64,000 nt of DNA from Paenibacillus sp. BK033 (GTDB lineage: Bacteria > Bacillota > Bacilli > Paenibacillales > Paenibacillaceae), in contig NZ_SLVP01000001.1 of NCBI RefSeq assembly GCF_004345425.1, positions 1,054,001 through 1,118,000 of the forward strand. The letters are read 5' to 3'. Both the position numbers and the translations under genes were made by a program. Each line of letters opens with the position of its first letter. The stretch's first letter is position 1. Under the pieces are notes generated by a model. That model was not told the origin of the DNA. It saw only the letters and a list, made by a program, of their open reading frames with translations, and ran no database searches. Shown here piece by piece: positions 17,138 to 28,310 of this stretch.

Positions 17138-17165
17138 TTGCATTCCGGCCATAAACTTGTATAAT
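17138..17165 (+). promoter_or_regulatory. Promoter of the yhgE-type gene
   Basis: TTGCAT (17138-17143), 16-bp spacer, TATAAT (17160-17165). The -10 lies inside operator 2. Confidence 0.65.
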
Positions 17166-17169
17166 ACAA
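17157..17169. promoter_or_regulatory. MarR operator 2 (over the -10)
   Basis: TTGTATAATACAA, 13-bp palindrome of the same TTGYATWATRCAA pattern as the sites at 17084 and 17180. Confidence 0.7.
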
Positions 17170-17179
17170 TGGTTATTAG

Positions 17180-17192
17180 TTGTATTATACAA
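17180..17192. promoter_or_regulatory. MarR operator 3 (downstream of transcription start)
   Basis: TTGTATTATACAA, 23 bp (about two helical turns) from operator 2, placing two dimers on the same face of DNA. Confidence 0.7.
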
Positions 17193-17216
17193 ATAAATAA
17201 TGGGAGTGCATGTTAA

Positions 17217-19872
<2,656 letters not shown>

Positions 19873-19876
19873 TTCG

Positions 19877-19916
19877 AAAAGCGGAAGCTCTGTTCGGAGA
19901 GCTTCCGCTTTTTTTA
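19877..19916. terminator. Bidirectional terminator between xpt and nox
   Basis: AAAAGCGGAAGCTCT pairs with AGAGCTTCCGCTTTT around a short GTTCGG tip; a run of T follows on the plus strand and AAAA precedes. Confidence 0.85.
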
Positions 19917-19920
19917 ATTA

Positions 19921-21249
19921 TTACATTGCCTGCAAACCGGCCTGATTGAGCAGATTCCAAGGCTTGTTGTAATGGGGCTGGAAGAAGAAGTCGACGAAGG
20001 TGAGCTCGTTCATCGTCATACCGTTCTGGATGCAGACCGACATCGTATTGATCGCTTGCGTCAGATCGTCCTTCGACATCACCTGGGCCCCTACAATCCG
20101 GCCGGTATCTGCTTCATAGACAACCTTGAGCAGTACTTTCTCGTAGGTCGGCATAAATTCAGGACGGTCATTGTCTTCCAAGGTAACCGTTTTTACATCC
20201 ATCCCCGCATCAAGGGCAGCCAGCTCGGTTAAGCCGGTCGAAGCGATATTTTGCTCGTAAATCTTAATGCCCGATGTACCTTGAGTCCCCATATAACGGA
20301 CGGTCGGCGCGATAAGGTTGCGGGCCACGAGCGTTCCCATCCGGACGGCGTTAGTTGCGAGCGGGATGTACGCATGCTTGTGGGTCGGGTTATAAAAGAC
20401 GGCGCAGCTGTCGCCTGCGGCCATGACATCCGGGTTGCTGGTACGCATATACTCATCCACGATAATGGCGCCGTTTGGCAGCATGTCGATCTGGCCTCTC
20501 AGCAAATCCGTATTCGGGCGGAAGCCGATACAGAGGACAACGAGATCCGTGTCGTATTCGCCGGCTGTCGTTACGACCGTGTTCACCTTGCCTTCTTCGC
20601 CGCGGAAGCCGGTTACGGTCTGTGCCAGCTTAAGCTCGATACCGCGGCTGCCAAGCTCCTGCTCGATAGCATCCGTAAATTCGCGGTCCAAATATTTGAA
20701 CAGAATCCGGTCCATATTATCAATAAGCGTTACTTGCTTGCCAAGCTGTTCAAAAGCTTCAACAAGCTCGATTCCGATGTAGCCCGCGCCGATAACGGTG
20801 ATCCGGTTGGCATGCTTCGCTTTTTCGATGATCGCTTGAGCGTGATTGTAGTTTTTGCACAAAACGATATTCTCAAGCTCCATCCCTTTCAGCTTCGGAA
20901 TAATCGGCCACGATCCGGTTGTCACAACCAGCTTGTCGTAGCTTTCGAGCTGCTCCTCATTGGTCTCGAGGTTGCGTGCCAGGATCGTCTTGGCTTCCGT
21001 GTGGACCTCGAGCACCTCATGGCGCATCTTCATTTGAACGCCCATGTCCGTAAGCTGCTGCGGCGATGCGTAGAACAGCTTCTTCACATCCTGCACAACT
21101 CCGCCGACGTGAAGGGCAATGCCGCACGAGAGGAACGATACGTTGTCATTGCGCTCGTAAACCGTAATTTGCGCCTCGGGATAAAGCTTAGCCATCTGAG
21201 TAACAGCGGCGGTACCTGCATGCGTGCATCCAATAACAGCGATCTTCAT
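19921..21249 (-). CDS. nox: NADH oxidase (water-forming, Nox type)
   Basis: A 442-residue FAD enzyme of the CoA-disulfide reductase/NADH oxidase family. Redox cysteine C42 in SFLSCGIAL and H10 (CTHAG) are in place, followed by the Rossmann NADH motif (GAGYIGIELVEAFEQLGKQ) and a C-terminal interface domain (VDFFFQPHYNKPWNLL). The whole length parallels streptococcal water-forming Nox, which reoxidises NADH with O2; CoA-disulfide reductase is the main alternative. Start ATG 21249 with AAGGAGGAA. The long AT-rich leader region has two redox-type operators. Confidence 0.88.
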   Translation of the reverse strand: MKIAVIGCTHAGTAAVTQMAKLYPEAQITVYERNDNVSFLSCGIALHVGGVVQDVKKLFYASPQQLTDMGVQMKMRHEVLEVHTEAKTILARNLETNEEQLESYDKLVVTTGSWPIIPKLKGMELENIVLCKNYNHAQAIIEKAKHANRITVIGAGYIGIELVEAFEQLGKQVTLIDNMDRILFKYLDREFTDAIEQELGSRGIELKLAQTVTGFRGEEGKVNTVVTTAGEYDTDLVVLCIGFRPNTDLLRGQIDMLPNGAIIVDEYMRTSNPDVMAAGDSCAVFYNPTHKHAYIPLATNAVRMGTLVARNLIAPTVRYMGTQGTSGIKIYEQNIASTGLTELAALDAGMDVKTVTLEDNDRPEFMPTYEKVLLKVVYEADTGRIVGAQVMSKDDLTQAINTMSVCIQNGMTMNELTFVDFFFQPHYNKPWNLLNQAGLQAM

Positions 21250-21438
21250 ATAAAATTCCTCCTTAGATTTTTCTGTGAAAACATTCACATACTTCAGTGC
21301 GAAAATAGGAAGCGGACGTCGATGCGGGAGCATGTTACCTCAATCCACATGCATAATATGCGTGCCGGCTTCCTTCCGGCCTCAGTGAAGATGGTGATGA
21401 GAGCTTGCGTTTTGCTATACGGCGAAGCGCTTCACCTT

Positions 21439-21456
21439 GTGTGAATTAATTCACAA
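21439..21456. promoter_or_regulatory. Rex or Fnr-type operator, downstream of nox promoter
   Basis: GTGTGAA-TTAA-TTCACAA matches the Rex consensus TTGTGAA-N4-TTCACAA at all but one position; its core TGTGA-N6-TCACA is also a perfect Fnr/Crp site. It lies about 10-27 bp past the predicted nox start. Confidence 0.7.
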
Positions 21457-21471
21457 TCTCTTGTTGCTCTT

Positions 21472-21500
21472 ATCATATGCCACTTTTATCAAATTGACAA
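21472..21500 (-). promoter_or_regulatory. Sigma-A promoter of nox
   Basis: Minus strand: TTGTCA (complement of 21495-21500), 17-bp spacer, TATGAT (complement of 21472-21477). The two redox-type operators flank it. It leaves a leader of about 215 nt before nox. Confidence 0.7.
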
Positions 21501-21504
21501 GGGG

Positions 21505-21522
21505 TTGTGATTAATTTCACAT
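21505..21522. promoter_or_regulatory. Second Rex or Fnr-type operator, upstream of the nox -35
   Basis: TTGTGAT-TAAT-TTCACAT: two deviations from the Rex consensus, perfect TGTGA-N6-TCACA core. A further half-site (ATCACAA) follows at 21527-21533. Confidence 0.6.
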
Positions 21523-21622
21523 ATTGATCACAAATGCTTTGCCCTTCTCATTATAGGTGCATTAGAGTATACTCGATGTTATATTTCTAACGTATTTCAG
21601 CTGCATGCAAGGGGATGACCAG

Positions 21623-23230
21623 ATGTCCGGCTATTTGCCGATTGCTTTTACGACAAAGATGAAATCACTGCTTGGAGAAGAGTTCGACCGTTTTATGTCT
21701 TCCTACGAGGATCCGCGTGTGTACGGCATCCGGATTAACCGTTTGAAGCTGGGCGCCGAAGAGTGGAAATCGATCTCGCCGATGGGGGGAGCGGTTCGTC
21801 CGATTCCGTGGGCATCGGGCGGCTTCTATTATGAAGAAGGGGCAAGACCGGGCAAACATCCGCATTATCATGCCGGTCTTTATTATATTCAGGAGCCAAG
21901 CGCGATGGCTCCGGTTGAGCTGCTCGATGTCCGGCCGGGACATCGCGTGCTTGATCTTTGCGCGGCGCCGGGCGGTAAATCGACTCAGATAGCGGCCAAG
22001 CTGCAAGGCAGCGGCGTGCTGGTAAGCAACGATAATGCCAGGGAACGGACAAAGGCGCTCGCCAAAAACATCGAGCTGGCCGGCGTCCGCAACGCCGTCG
22101 TTCTAAACGAAGAGCCGTCGGCGCTAGCTCCCGTGTTCCGGGAATGGTTCGACCGTATACTGGTCGATGCGCCGTGCTCCGGCGAAGGCATGTTCCGCAA
22201 GGATGAATCGATGATCGCCGAATGGGAGAAGCATTCCATTGAACGCTGCTCGGCCATGCAGAGGCATATTTTGCGCGATGCGGCAGCTATGCTCGCTCCG
22301 GGAGGGGTTCTGGTCTATTCGACCTGTACGTTCTCTCCGGAAGAGAACGAAGCTCAAATCGCGGAGCTGCTTGCCGAATATCCGGATTTCGAGGTCAGGC
22401 CGGTACGGCATCAATACGGCTGGAAGCCCGGGCATCCCGAATGGGCGGGAGAAGCGGGAGAGGGGCTTGCGGCCGAACAATCGGCGTCGCTGGCGGGAAC
22501 CGTCCGGTTATGGCCTCACCATATCGAAGGCGAGGGGCATTATGCGGCGGTGCTGACCCGTAAAGGCGCTACTCCCGCGGAGGAACGTCAATATCTTGAG
22601 CCTCCGGTCCTTGCGGAGAAGGATGCCGGAAAAAGGAAGAAGGTAAAAGGCAATGCCGGTGCCGCCTTGCGGGCAGCGGAGAAGAAGGGCGGCCGCGAAA
22701 CGAAGGACAGCGGCAAGCTCCAACGGACAGGCAGTCCGGCACGGCAGTCCGGCAAAGGCCGGCAGCCGGAGGTTGTTGATGCGGCAGCGGCATGGCATGC
22801 TTTTGCGGAGCAGGAGCTGTCGGGCGGATTTGCCGGCACGGGGTCCATGCTTAGCTTTGGCTCGCGTATCTATCTCCAGCCGGAAGGGATGCCTCCATTA
22901 GACGGCTTGCATGTCGTGCGCGCGGGCTGGTACGTCGGCGAAGCGGGCCGCAACCGATTCGAGCCTTCGCAAGCGCTTGCTATGGGGCTCCGGCCATCGG
23001 AAGCCGTACGATCGCTCAATTTTGCGTCGGATGATCCTGACATTATCCGGTATTTAAAAGGCGAGACGCTTTTCGTGGAAGCCCATAACATAAAGATGGA
23101 AGGAAATCCTGCTCAGCCTCTGAAAGGATACGTGCTTGTATGCACGGACGGTTATCCGGTCGGATGGGGAAAATATACGGGAGACGGCATGCTCAAGAAC
23201 GAGCTGCCGGTTGGCTGGAGGTGGATGTAA
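21623..23230 (+). CDS. NOL1/NOP2/Sun (RsmF/RsmB-like) RNA m5C methyltransferase
   Basis: A 535-residue SAM-dependent RNA cytosine-C5 methyltransferase. The SAM loop is VLDLCAAPGGKSTQ (109-122), the two catalytic cysteines are C185 (DAPCSGEGMF) and C235 (YSTCTF). A low-complexity Lys/Arg-rich linker (about 330-385) precedes a C-terminal RsmF-type PUA-like RNA-binding domain (ending VGWGKYTGDGMLKNELPVGW). I set the start at ATG 21623 because AAGGGG ATGACC precedes it. Cotranscribed with rsuA (1-bp gap). A paralogue lies 2 kb away on the other strand. Confidence 0.92.
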   Translation: MSGYLPIAFTTKMKSLLGEEFDRFMSSYEDPRVYGIRINRLKLGAEEWKSISPMGGAVRPIPWASGGFYYEEGARPGKHPHYHAGLYYIQEPSAMAPVELLDVRPGHRVLDLCAAPGGKSTQIAAKLQGSGVLVSNDNARERTKALAKNIELAGVRNAVVLNEEPSALAPVFREWFDRILVDAPCSGEGMFRKDESMIAEWEKHSIERCSAMQRHILRDAAAMLAPGGVLVYSTCTFSPEENEAQIAELLAEYPDFEVRPVRHQYGWKPGHPEWAGEAGEGLAAEQSASLAGTVRLWPHHIEGEGHYAAVLTRKGATPAEERQYLEPPVLAEKDAGKRKKVKGNAGAALRAAEKKGGRETKDSGKLQRTGSPARQSGKGRQPEVVDAAAAWHAFAEQELSGGFAGTGSMLSFGSRIYLQPEGMPPLDGLHVVRAGWYVGEAGRNRFEPSQALAMGLRPSEAVRSLNFASDDPDIIRYLKGETLFVEAHNIKMEGNPAQPLKGYVLVCTDGYPVGWGKYTGDGMLKNELPVGWRWM

Positions 23231-23231
23231 G

Positions 23232-23981
23232 ATGAGCAAAAAGATGCGGATAGACAAGCTTCTGTCCCATACCGGATACGGAACCCGCAGCGAGATCAAG
23301 AAGCTGGTAAAGCAGGGTAAAGTAACGGTTGCCGGAAAGGTCGTCAAAGACAGCGGGCTGCTCGTTGATCCGGAACTGGACGAGGTTGCATTCGACGGGG
23401 AACGGGTGCTGTACCGGGAGGTGATCTATTTGATGATGAACAAGCCAACGGGCGTTATCTCCGCAACCGAAGACCGCCGCGAACGGACCGTTATCGATTT
23501 GCTGAAACCGGAGGATCAATTAATGGATCCGTTCCCTGTGGGAAGATTGGACAAGGATACGGTTGGACTTCTGCTGCTCACGAACGACGGACAGCTGGCG
23601 CATGAGCTGCTGTCGCCGCGCAAGCATGTTCCCAAAACCTACGAAGCGGTCGTGCAGGGCGATGTGGGCGAAGAGGATCAGACGCAATTCAAGGCTGGCG
23701 TTACGCTGGATGACGGATACGTCACGATGCCTTCGGATCTAAAGATATTGAAAAAGGACAGCGGCGAGGGTGGCGTAACTTCGGTCATATCGCTTACGAT
23801 AATGGAAGGGAAGTTTCATCAGGTGAAGCGGATGTTCGAAGCGGTAGGCAAAAAGGTGGTATACCTGAAGCGAATATCGATGGGGCCGCTTAAGCTGGAT
23901 GCCGATCTGGAGGAAGGAACTTACCGCGAATTAACCGATGAGGAAATTGCGCTTTTGCGCGCTCACCGGGCTTCGGAATAA
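23232..23981 (+). CDS. 16S rRNA pseudouridine synthase, RsuA/RluB family
   Basis: A 249-residue enzyme with an N-terminal S4 RNA-binding domain (about 5-60) and a RsuA-type catalytic domain; catalytic D107 lies in VGRLDKDTVGLLLLTNDG. It isomerises a uridine in rRNA, most likely the 16S position modified by RsuA. GGAGGTGG for this gene lies inside the end of the methyltransferase gene, so the two rRNA-modifying genes are translationally linked. Confidence 0.92.
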   Translation: MSKKMRIDKLLSHTGYGTRSEIKKLVKQGKVTVAGKVVKDSGLLVDPELDEVAFDGERVLYREVIYLMMNKPTGVISATEDRRERTVIDLLKPEDQLMDPFPVGRLDKDTVGLLLLTNDGQLAHELLSPRKHVPKTYEAVVQGDVGEEDQTQFKAGVTLDDGYVTMPSDLKILKKDSGEGGVTSVISLTIMEGKFHQVKRMFEAVGKKVVYLKRISMGPLKLDADLEEGTYRELTDEEIALLRAHRASE

Positions 23982-24009
23982 AAATAGAGAACAGGATGGG
24001 GAGAATCGT

Positions 24010-24807
24010 ATGGCCTTACAGTATGATTTGATTGCGCTTGACGTAGATGGCACATTATTGACGGATGATCATCAACTGACAAGCAAGACTCGCGAAGCCG
24101 TGCGGGAAGCGGCGGATCGTGGAGCGAGCATCGTATTATGCACGGGCCGGGCGCCTTTCAGCGTCTTTCCGGTGCTGGAGGAGCTAGGGCTAACCGGTAC
24201 GATTATTACGCACAACGGCGGGGCAACGATTGATTCGGATACGAAAAAAATCATCCACCAATACGAGATCGCGCCCCGGCAGCTGGAGCCGTTCGTAGAT
24301 TATTGCCGGAAGAATCAGGTGCATTACGACGTAAATACGGCTTTTGAAATGATGGTCGAATCGTTAACGCCGGAGGTGTCCGATATGTACGGCAAGTTCC
24401 ATGCGTCGCCTTCCGTTCTGGGGCAAGGAGCAAACTTGCCGGAGGGGCTTGTCAAGTTTACGGTGTTCGGCAGCATCGAAGTAATGGACCGGGTGCAGGA
24501 GGAGTGGGAGAAATGGCCGACGTCCCTGCACACGATCCGCAGCGGCGATTTCTTTATCGACGTGCATCATCCGGAAGCAAGCAAGGGCAGAGCGCTGCGG
24601 CAATTCGCCAGCAGCCAGGGCATTGACCGGAGCCGGATACTCGCGATCGGCAATTACTATAACGACATTTCCATGCTGGAGTTTGCCGGCTGCGGCATTG
24701 CGATGGGCAACTCTCCGGACGGGGTAAAGGAAGCAGCCGATATCGTTGGACGTTCCAACGCCGAAGATGGCGTTGCGTACGCTCTAAGGGAATTTGCCTG
24801 GAGCTGA
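24010..24807 (+). CDS. Cof-type HAD-IIB phosphatase
   Basis: A 265-residue HAD-superfamily hydrolase with motif I D11-x-D13 (LIALDVDGTLLTDD), motif II (VLCTGR), the IIB cap domain and motifs III/IV (SKGRALRQF ... AIGNYYNDISMLEFAGCGIA). Such enzymes dephosphorylate sugar phosphates, flavin precursors or other small metabolites; the substrate is not deducible. RBS GGGGAGAATCGT before ATG. It is the third gene of the run beginning at 21623. Confidence 0.9.
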   Translation: MALQYDLIALDVDGTLLTDDHQLTSKTREAVREAADRGASIVLCTGRAPFSVFPVLEELGLTGTIITHNGGATIDSDTKKIIHQYEIAPRQLEPFVDYCRKNQVHYDVNTAFEMMVESLTPEVSDMYGKFHASPSVLGQGANLPEGLVKFTVFGSIEVMDRVQEEWEKWPTSLHTIRSGDFFIDVHHPEASKGRALRQFASSQGIDRSRILAIGNYYNDISMLEFAGCGIAMGNSPDGVKEAADIVGRSNAEDGVAYALREFAWS

Positions 24808-24826
24808 AGCGAAGAGATTGAACGTT

Positions 24827-24880
24827 AAGAAGGGGCAGCCCCTTGGTCAAGATGACCTCGGGTGCTGCCCCTTCTTCAGT
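24827..24880. terminator. Long hairpin between the HAD gene and the YjcZ-like gene
   Basis: AAGAAGGGGCAGC and GCTGCCCCTTCTT form a perfect 13-bp stem; the inner part also pairs imperfectly (GGTCA/TGACC). No long T run on the plus strand, but the symmetrical stem fits a convergent terminator. Confidence 0.7.
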
Positions 24881-24899
24881 TGGGTCTAGTGCCAAGTCC

Positions 24900-24995
24900 T
24901 TAGTGCCAAACTCCTCTAACGATGATTACCAGAAGAATGAAAAGGACAAGGATGAAACCTACTGTATTGACGCCGCCTCCATATACGCCAGACAT
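24900..24995 (-). CDS. YjcZ-like sporulation peptide (31 aa)
   Basis: ATG 24995 to TAA 24900 encodes a 31-residue peptide: a glycine-rich start (MSGVYGGGVN) then one hydrophobic helix (VGFILVLFILLVIIV) and a short tail RGVWH. This is the pattern of the YjcZ family of tiny spore membrane peptides in Bacilli. AAGGAGGAATTAGC gives a strong RBS. About 190 bp of non-coding DNA upstream should hold its promoter; I could not assign the sigma factor. Confidence 0.75.
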   Translation of the reverse strand: MSGVYGGGVNTVGFILVLFILLVIIVRGVWH

Positions 24996-25187
24996 GCTAA
25001 TTCCTCCTTGTGATTGTATTCCGCTGGAAGGCTGCTGTCACTGGAGTACATTCGCCCTCTGTCCGGTATACAGTATTGTATTGAGGAAGGCTCTGTGTGG
25101 AATGGACTCCTGTCACGATACATCCGGATTTGGGTAGTTACCCAGAAGGAAAAAGCTTGCTGGCAGCATCCCCGACATTCCCCGCGA

Positions 25188-26579
25188 TTAATTGAAACGT
25201 CGAAGTCCCTTCGGCAGATGGTTCTTTAGCTGGCCGCCGCTTGCTTTGGCCCAGCCCAGCGGCAGGCCGTCAACGGCAACAAGGCCCCAGCCGCTCTCTT
25301 CACCTGCGGCAGTCAGCGTCTCGCCGCGAAGGTAAGCCGCAACCTCCGGCGCATCCGGCGGGTAGCTTTGCACCCACGATGCGTCCTCCGCCTGAACGGC
25401 GAGAGCAAGCGCATGCGCCGGCTCCAGGCGGTTCTTGCGGATATCGCCGAGATGCAGACCAGGCCGAGCGACCTTAAGGCCGTTAAGATTAGCGGCGCCA
25501 AAGCTGCCTTGCGTTTGATGGGGCAGCCAGTATAGAGCGTCGCCGAAGCGGAGCGGCTCGCCCGGGCCAAGGCTTAAGCCGGGCAATGCCTGCTCGGCAA
25601 AGCTGTGGAACAAGGCCATTTCGGCGGTCAACGGCTTGGACCTTCCCGCAGCGCGTTTGTCCCGCCGCTTGTCTTTGCTCTTTGGCGGTTCATCTGTCGC
25701 CTCCTGCTGCTCGCCTTCGGAGGTTTTCCGCAGCCGGGCGACGAAATGCCCCTCGCCGCGGACCCGATGCGGCCAGATGCGCTCGATTTGTTCGACCTGG
25801 AAGGAGGGATGCGCGGCAACAAATTGCGCAATCGTATCCTCGTTCTCGGCTCGGTTAAACGTGCAGGTCGAATAGACAAGCATGCCGCCCGGCTTCAGCA
25901 TGATCGCGGCATGCTCCAGAATCTCCGACGAACGCTCGGCGCAATAGGCGACATGAGCTTCCGACCATTCGGCAACCGCATCTTCATCCTTGCGGAACAT
26001 GCCTTCTCCCGAGCAAGGAGAATCCAGCATGATGCGGTCGAAAAAGGCGGAAAAGCGTCTCGACAGTTCCTGCGGCGCGGCATTTGTAACCACCGCGTTA
26101 CGGATGCCGAGACGCTCAACGTTCTCGCTTAAAATTTTCGCTCTGGCAGGATGGATTTCATTGGCGATGAGCAGACCTTCGCCATTCATGCTGCCTGCGA
26201 TTTGCGTGGTTTTGCCGCCGGGAGCAGCCGCGAAGTCAAGAACCGTCTCGCCGGGCTGGGCATCCAGCAGCTCAGCCGCGGACATCGCGGAAGGCTCCTG
26301 GATATAATATAGTCCGGCTGTATGATAAGGATGCTTGCCGGGTCTCGCTGCTTCGCCGTAATAGTAACCGGTCTTGCACCAAGGTACGGGCTCCAATTGA
26401 AACGGCTGCTTGAGAGCAGCCGCTTGATCCCCGATAGGTTGTCGACATTTCAAAGGATTAAATCTAAGCCCGTAGACGCGGGCATCATTGTAGCTGTCAA
26501 GAAACCGCTCGGCTTCTTCCCTTCCGAGAAGAGCCTGCATTTGCCGGACATAAGCCTCCGGCAGCTGCACGTTCTTCAA
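25188..26579 (-). CDS. Second NOL1/NOP2/Sun RNA m5C methyltransferase (paralogue)
   Basis: A 463-residue paralogue of the enzyme at 21623-23230 with the same plan: VLDFAAAPGGKTTQ, catalytic cysteines C189 (DSPCSGEGMF) and C239 (YSTCTF), a short Lys/Arg linker (about 290-315) and the C-terminal RsmF-type domain (ending LGWAKASGGQLKNHLPKGL). Start is TTG 26579 with AAAGGAGTGG. It lies just after the DEAD-box helicase gene on the same strand (21-bp gap), a sensible pairing for ribosome assembly. Which cytosine each paralogue modifies cannot be told. Confidence 0.92.
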   Translation of the reverse strand: MKNVQLPEAYVRQMQALLGREEAERFLDSYNDARVYGLRFNPLKCRQPIGDQAAALKQPFQLEPVPWCKTGYYYGEAARPGKHPYHTAGLYYIQEPSAMSAAELLDAQPGETVLDFAAAPGGKTTQIAGSMNGEGLLIANEIHPARAKILSENVERLGIRNAVVTNAAPQELSRRFSAFFDRIMLDSPCSGEGMFRKDEDAVAEWSEAHVAYCAERSSEILEHAAIMLKPGGMLVYSTCTFNRAENEDTIAQFVAAHPSFQVEQIERIWPHRVRGEGHFVARLRKTSEGEQQEATDEPPKSKDKRRDKRAAGRSKPLTAEMALFHSFAEQALPGLSLGPGEPLRFGDALYWLPHQTQGSFGAANLNGLKVARPGLHLGDIRKNRLEPAHALALAVQAEDASWVQSYPPDAPEVAAYLRGETLTAAGEESGWGLVAVDGLPLGWAKASGGQLKNHLPKGLRRFN

Positions 26580-26600
26580 TGTACTGCCACTCCTTTATGC

Positions 26601-28310
26601 TTATCTGTTGCGTCCGCGGCGTCCGCCTGGAGCAGGACCGCGGGAACCTCCGCCGTTGCTGCCGCGCGAATCCCTGCCGCCGCGCGGCGCGCTGCCGCCC
26701 GAGCTGCGGGAATCCTTGCCGCTGCTTGGACGGCCTTCCCATCTGCCGCCGGTTGCTGCGCCGCGCGTACTGCCGCGTGTCGCGCCGTCTTGGGCCCGTT
26801 CGCCTCTGCCGCCGGCTGCTGCGCCGCGCGTATTGCCGCGCGTAGAACCGCCTTGAGTCCGTTCGCCTCTGCCGCCACGGTTAGCGCCGCGTGCGTCTCT
26901 GCCCCCGCGTCCGGATTCGCGCTCGCCGCTTCTGCCTCCCCGTTCAGGAGCAGCAGCCTCCCACGGATTGCCATTGACCTCGGTGCTGCTGACGGCAGCT
27001 CGTTCCGGCTTGCCGCGTCCGCCTGCTTGCGAACGGCCTGCACCACCTGCGCCGCGCTCATTGCGCTCGCCTCTGCCGCCGCGTCCGCCTTGCGCAGGCT
27101 TGAAGTCGCGACCGCCGCGACTGCGTCCTCCGCGTTTGTCATAGCTTTTGCCTTCGCTGCCGGAATGAGGAGCATTGCTCTTCACGATTGTGCCGTCCGG
27201 CTCAACGGTGCGGCGCTCAAGAGACGCGTTAATGCTGCGCTCGATATGGGCAACCGCTCCTCGGTCGTAAGGCGATGCCAGCGTAATTGCAATGCCGCGT
27301 TGTCCGGCACGGCCTGTCCGGCCGATGCGGTGGATATAAATCTCGGAATCGGTTGGCACATCGTAGTTGAAGACATGGGTAACGCCTTCTACGTCAAGGC
27401 CGCGCGCCGCCACGTCCGTAGCAACAAGAATTTGCAGCTTCGCGTCGCGGAAGCGTTTCATGACCTGCTCGCGTTTGGCCTGCGTCAAATCGCCGTGCAG
27501 CTCGTCGGACTCGAAGCCGTAATCCTGAAGAGCTTCGTTCAGCTTTTTCGCGCGGACCTTGGTCCGGCAGAAGATAACCGCCAAATACGGGCGCTGGGTT
27601 TCGATCAGCGTAATGAGTGCCTTCTGGCGTCCGCGGTCCGTTGTTTCGACTACGAGCTGCTTGATATTATCGAGAGTTACATTGGTGCTCTGGATTTTGA
27701 TATCTACCGGTACCTTCATGTAATTCTCGGCGAGACGTTTAATCTGATCCGGCATGGTAGCCGAGAAGAGCATAGTTTGACGGGCGCGCGGCGTCTGCTC
27801 CACGATGCTTTCGACTTCGGGCAGGAAGCCCATGTGAAGCATTTGATCCGCTTCGTCGAGTACAAGCATCTTCAGCTTGCCAAGGTTGATCGTTTCGCGT
27901 CTCATATGATCGATCAAGCGGCCCGGCGTAGCCACAACGATATGAGGCGCATTGTTCAGCTTGCGGATTTGCGCATCCACGTCTTGTCCGCCGTAAGCGG
28001 CAAGCACTTTGGCGCCAACGGCCGCTGCAAGCTTTTTCAGCTCGCTTGTAATCTGGATAGCCAGCTCCCGCGTCGGAGTCAGAATCAGCGCCTGAACCTG
28101 CTCTTTATCGACATCGATGCGCTGCAGAATCGGCAGGGTGAAGGCGATGGTTTTGCCTGTGCCCGTTTGAGCCTGGGCAATGACGTCTTGCCCGGACAGC
28201 AGGACGGGGATTGCTTTCTTCTGTACGGGAGTAGGGCTTGTAATGCCATTGGACTGAAGAACGTCCGTCAGCTCCGGGATGATACCCATGGAAATAAATT
28301 CAGTTGACAT
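26601..28310 (-). CDS. DEAD-box RNA helicase with RGG-rich tail (CshA-like)
   Basis: A 569-residue ATP-dependent RNA helicase. Q motif (SPTPVQ), Walker A AQTGTGKT (47-54), PTREL, DEAD (151-154), SAT (182-184) and HIGRTGRAGQRG are all present. From about residue 385 the protein becomes a low-complexity tail rich in RGG/GGR and Ala, Ser, Gln, likely for RNA binding and condensate formation. It probably acts in mRNA turnover or cold-shock ribosome biogenesis, as CshA does. ATG 28310 has GAGGAAA upstream; the longer N-terminus has no RBS. Confidence 0.92.
   Translation of the reverse strand: MSTEFISMGIIPELTDVLQSNGITSPTPVQKKAIPVLLSGQDVIAQAQTGTGKTIAFTLPILQRIDVDKEQVQALILTPTRELAIQITSELKKLAAAVGAKVLAAYGGQDVDAQIRKLNNAPHIVVATPGRLIDHMRRETINLGKLKMLVLDEADQMLHMGFLPEVESIVEQTPRARQTMLFSATMPDQIKRLAENYMKVPVDIKIQSTNVTLDNIKQLVVETTDRGRQKALITLIETQRPYLAVIFCRTKVRAKKLNEALQDYGFESDELHGDLTQAKREQVMKRFRDAKLQILVATDVAARGLDVEGVTHVFNYDVPTDSEIYIHRIGRTGRAGQRGIAITLASPYDRGAVAHIERSINASLERRTVEPDGTIVKSNAPHSGSEGKSYDKRGGRSRGGRDFKPAQGGRGGRGERNERGAGGAGRSQAGGRGKPERAAVSSTEVNGNPWEAAAPERGGRSGERESGRGGRDARGANRGGRGERTQGGSTRGNTRGAAAGGRGERAQDGATRGSTRGAATGGRWEGRPSSGKDSRSSGGSAPRGGRDSRGSNGGGSRGPAPGGRRGRNR

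Noticed and set aside
20251..21444. 397-codon plus-strand frame opposite nox
   Set aside because: Overlaps nox and its operators; no family resemblance and no RBS.
26322..28307. 661-codon open frame opposite the DEAD-box helicase
   Set aside because: Antisense shadow of a real helicase with complete motifs; the translated sequence is compositionally biased (Ala/Arg rich) and lacks a start with an RBS.
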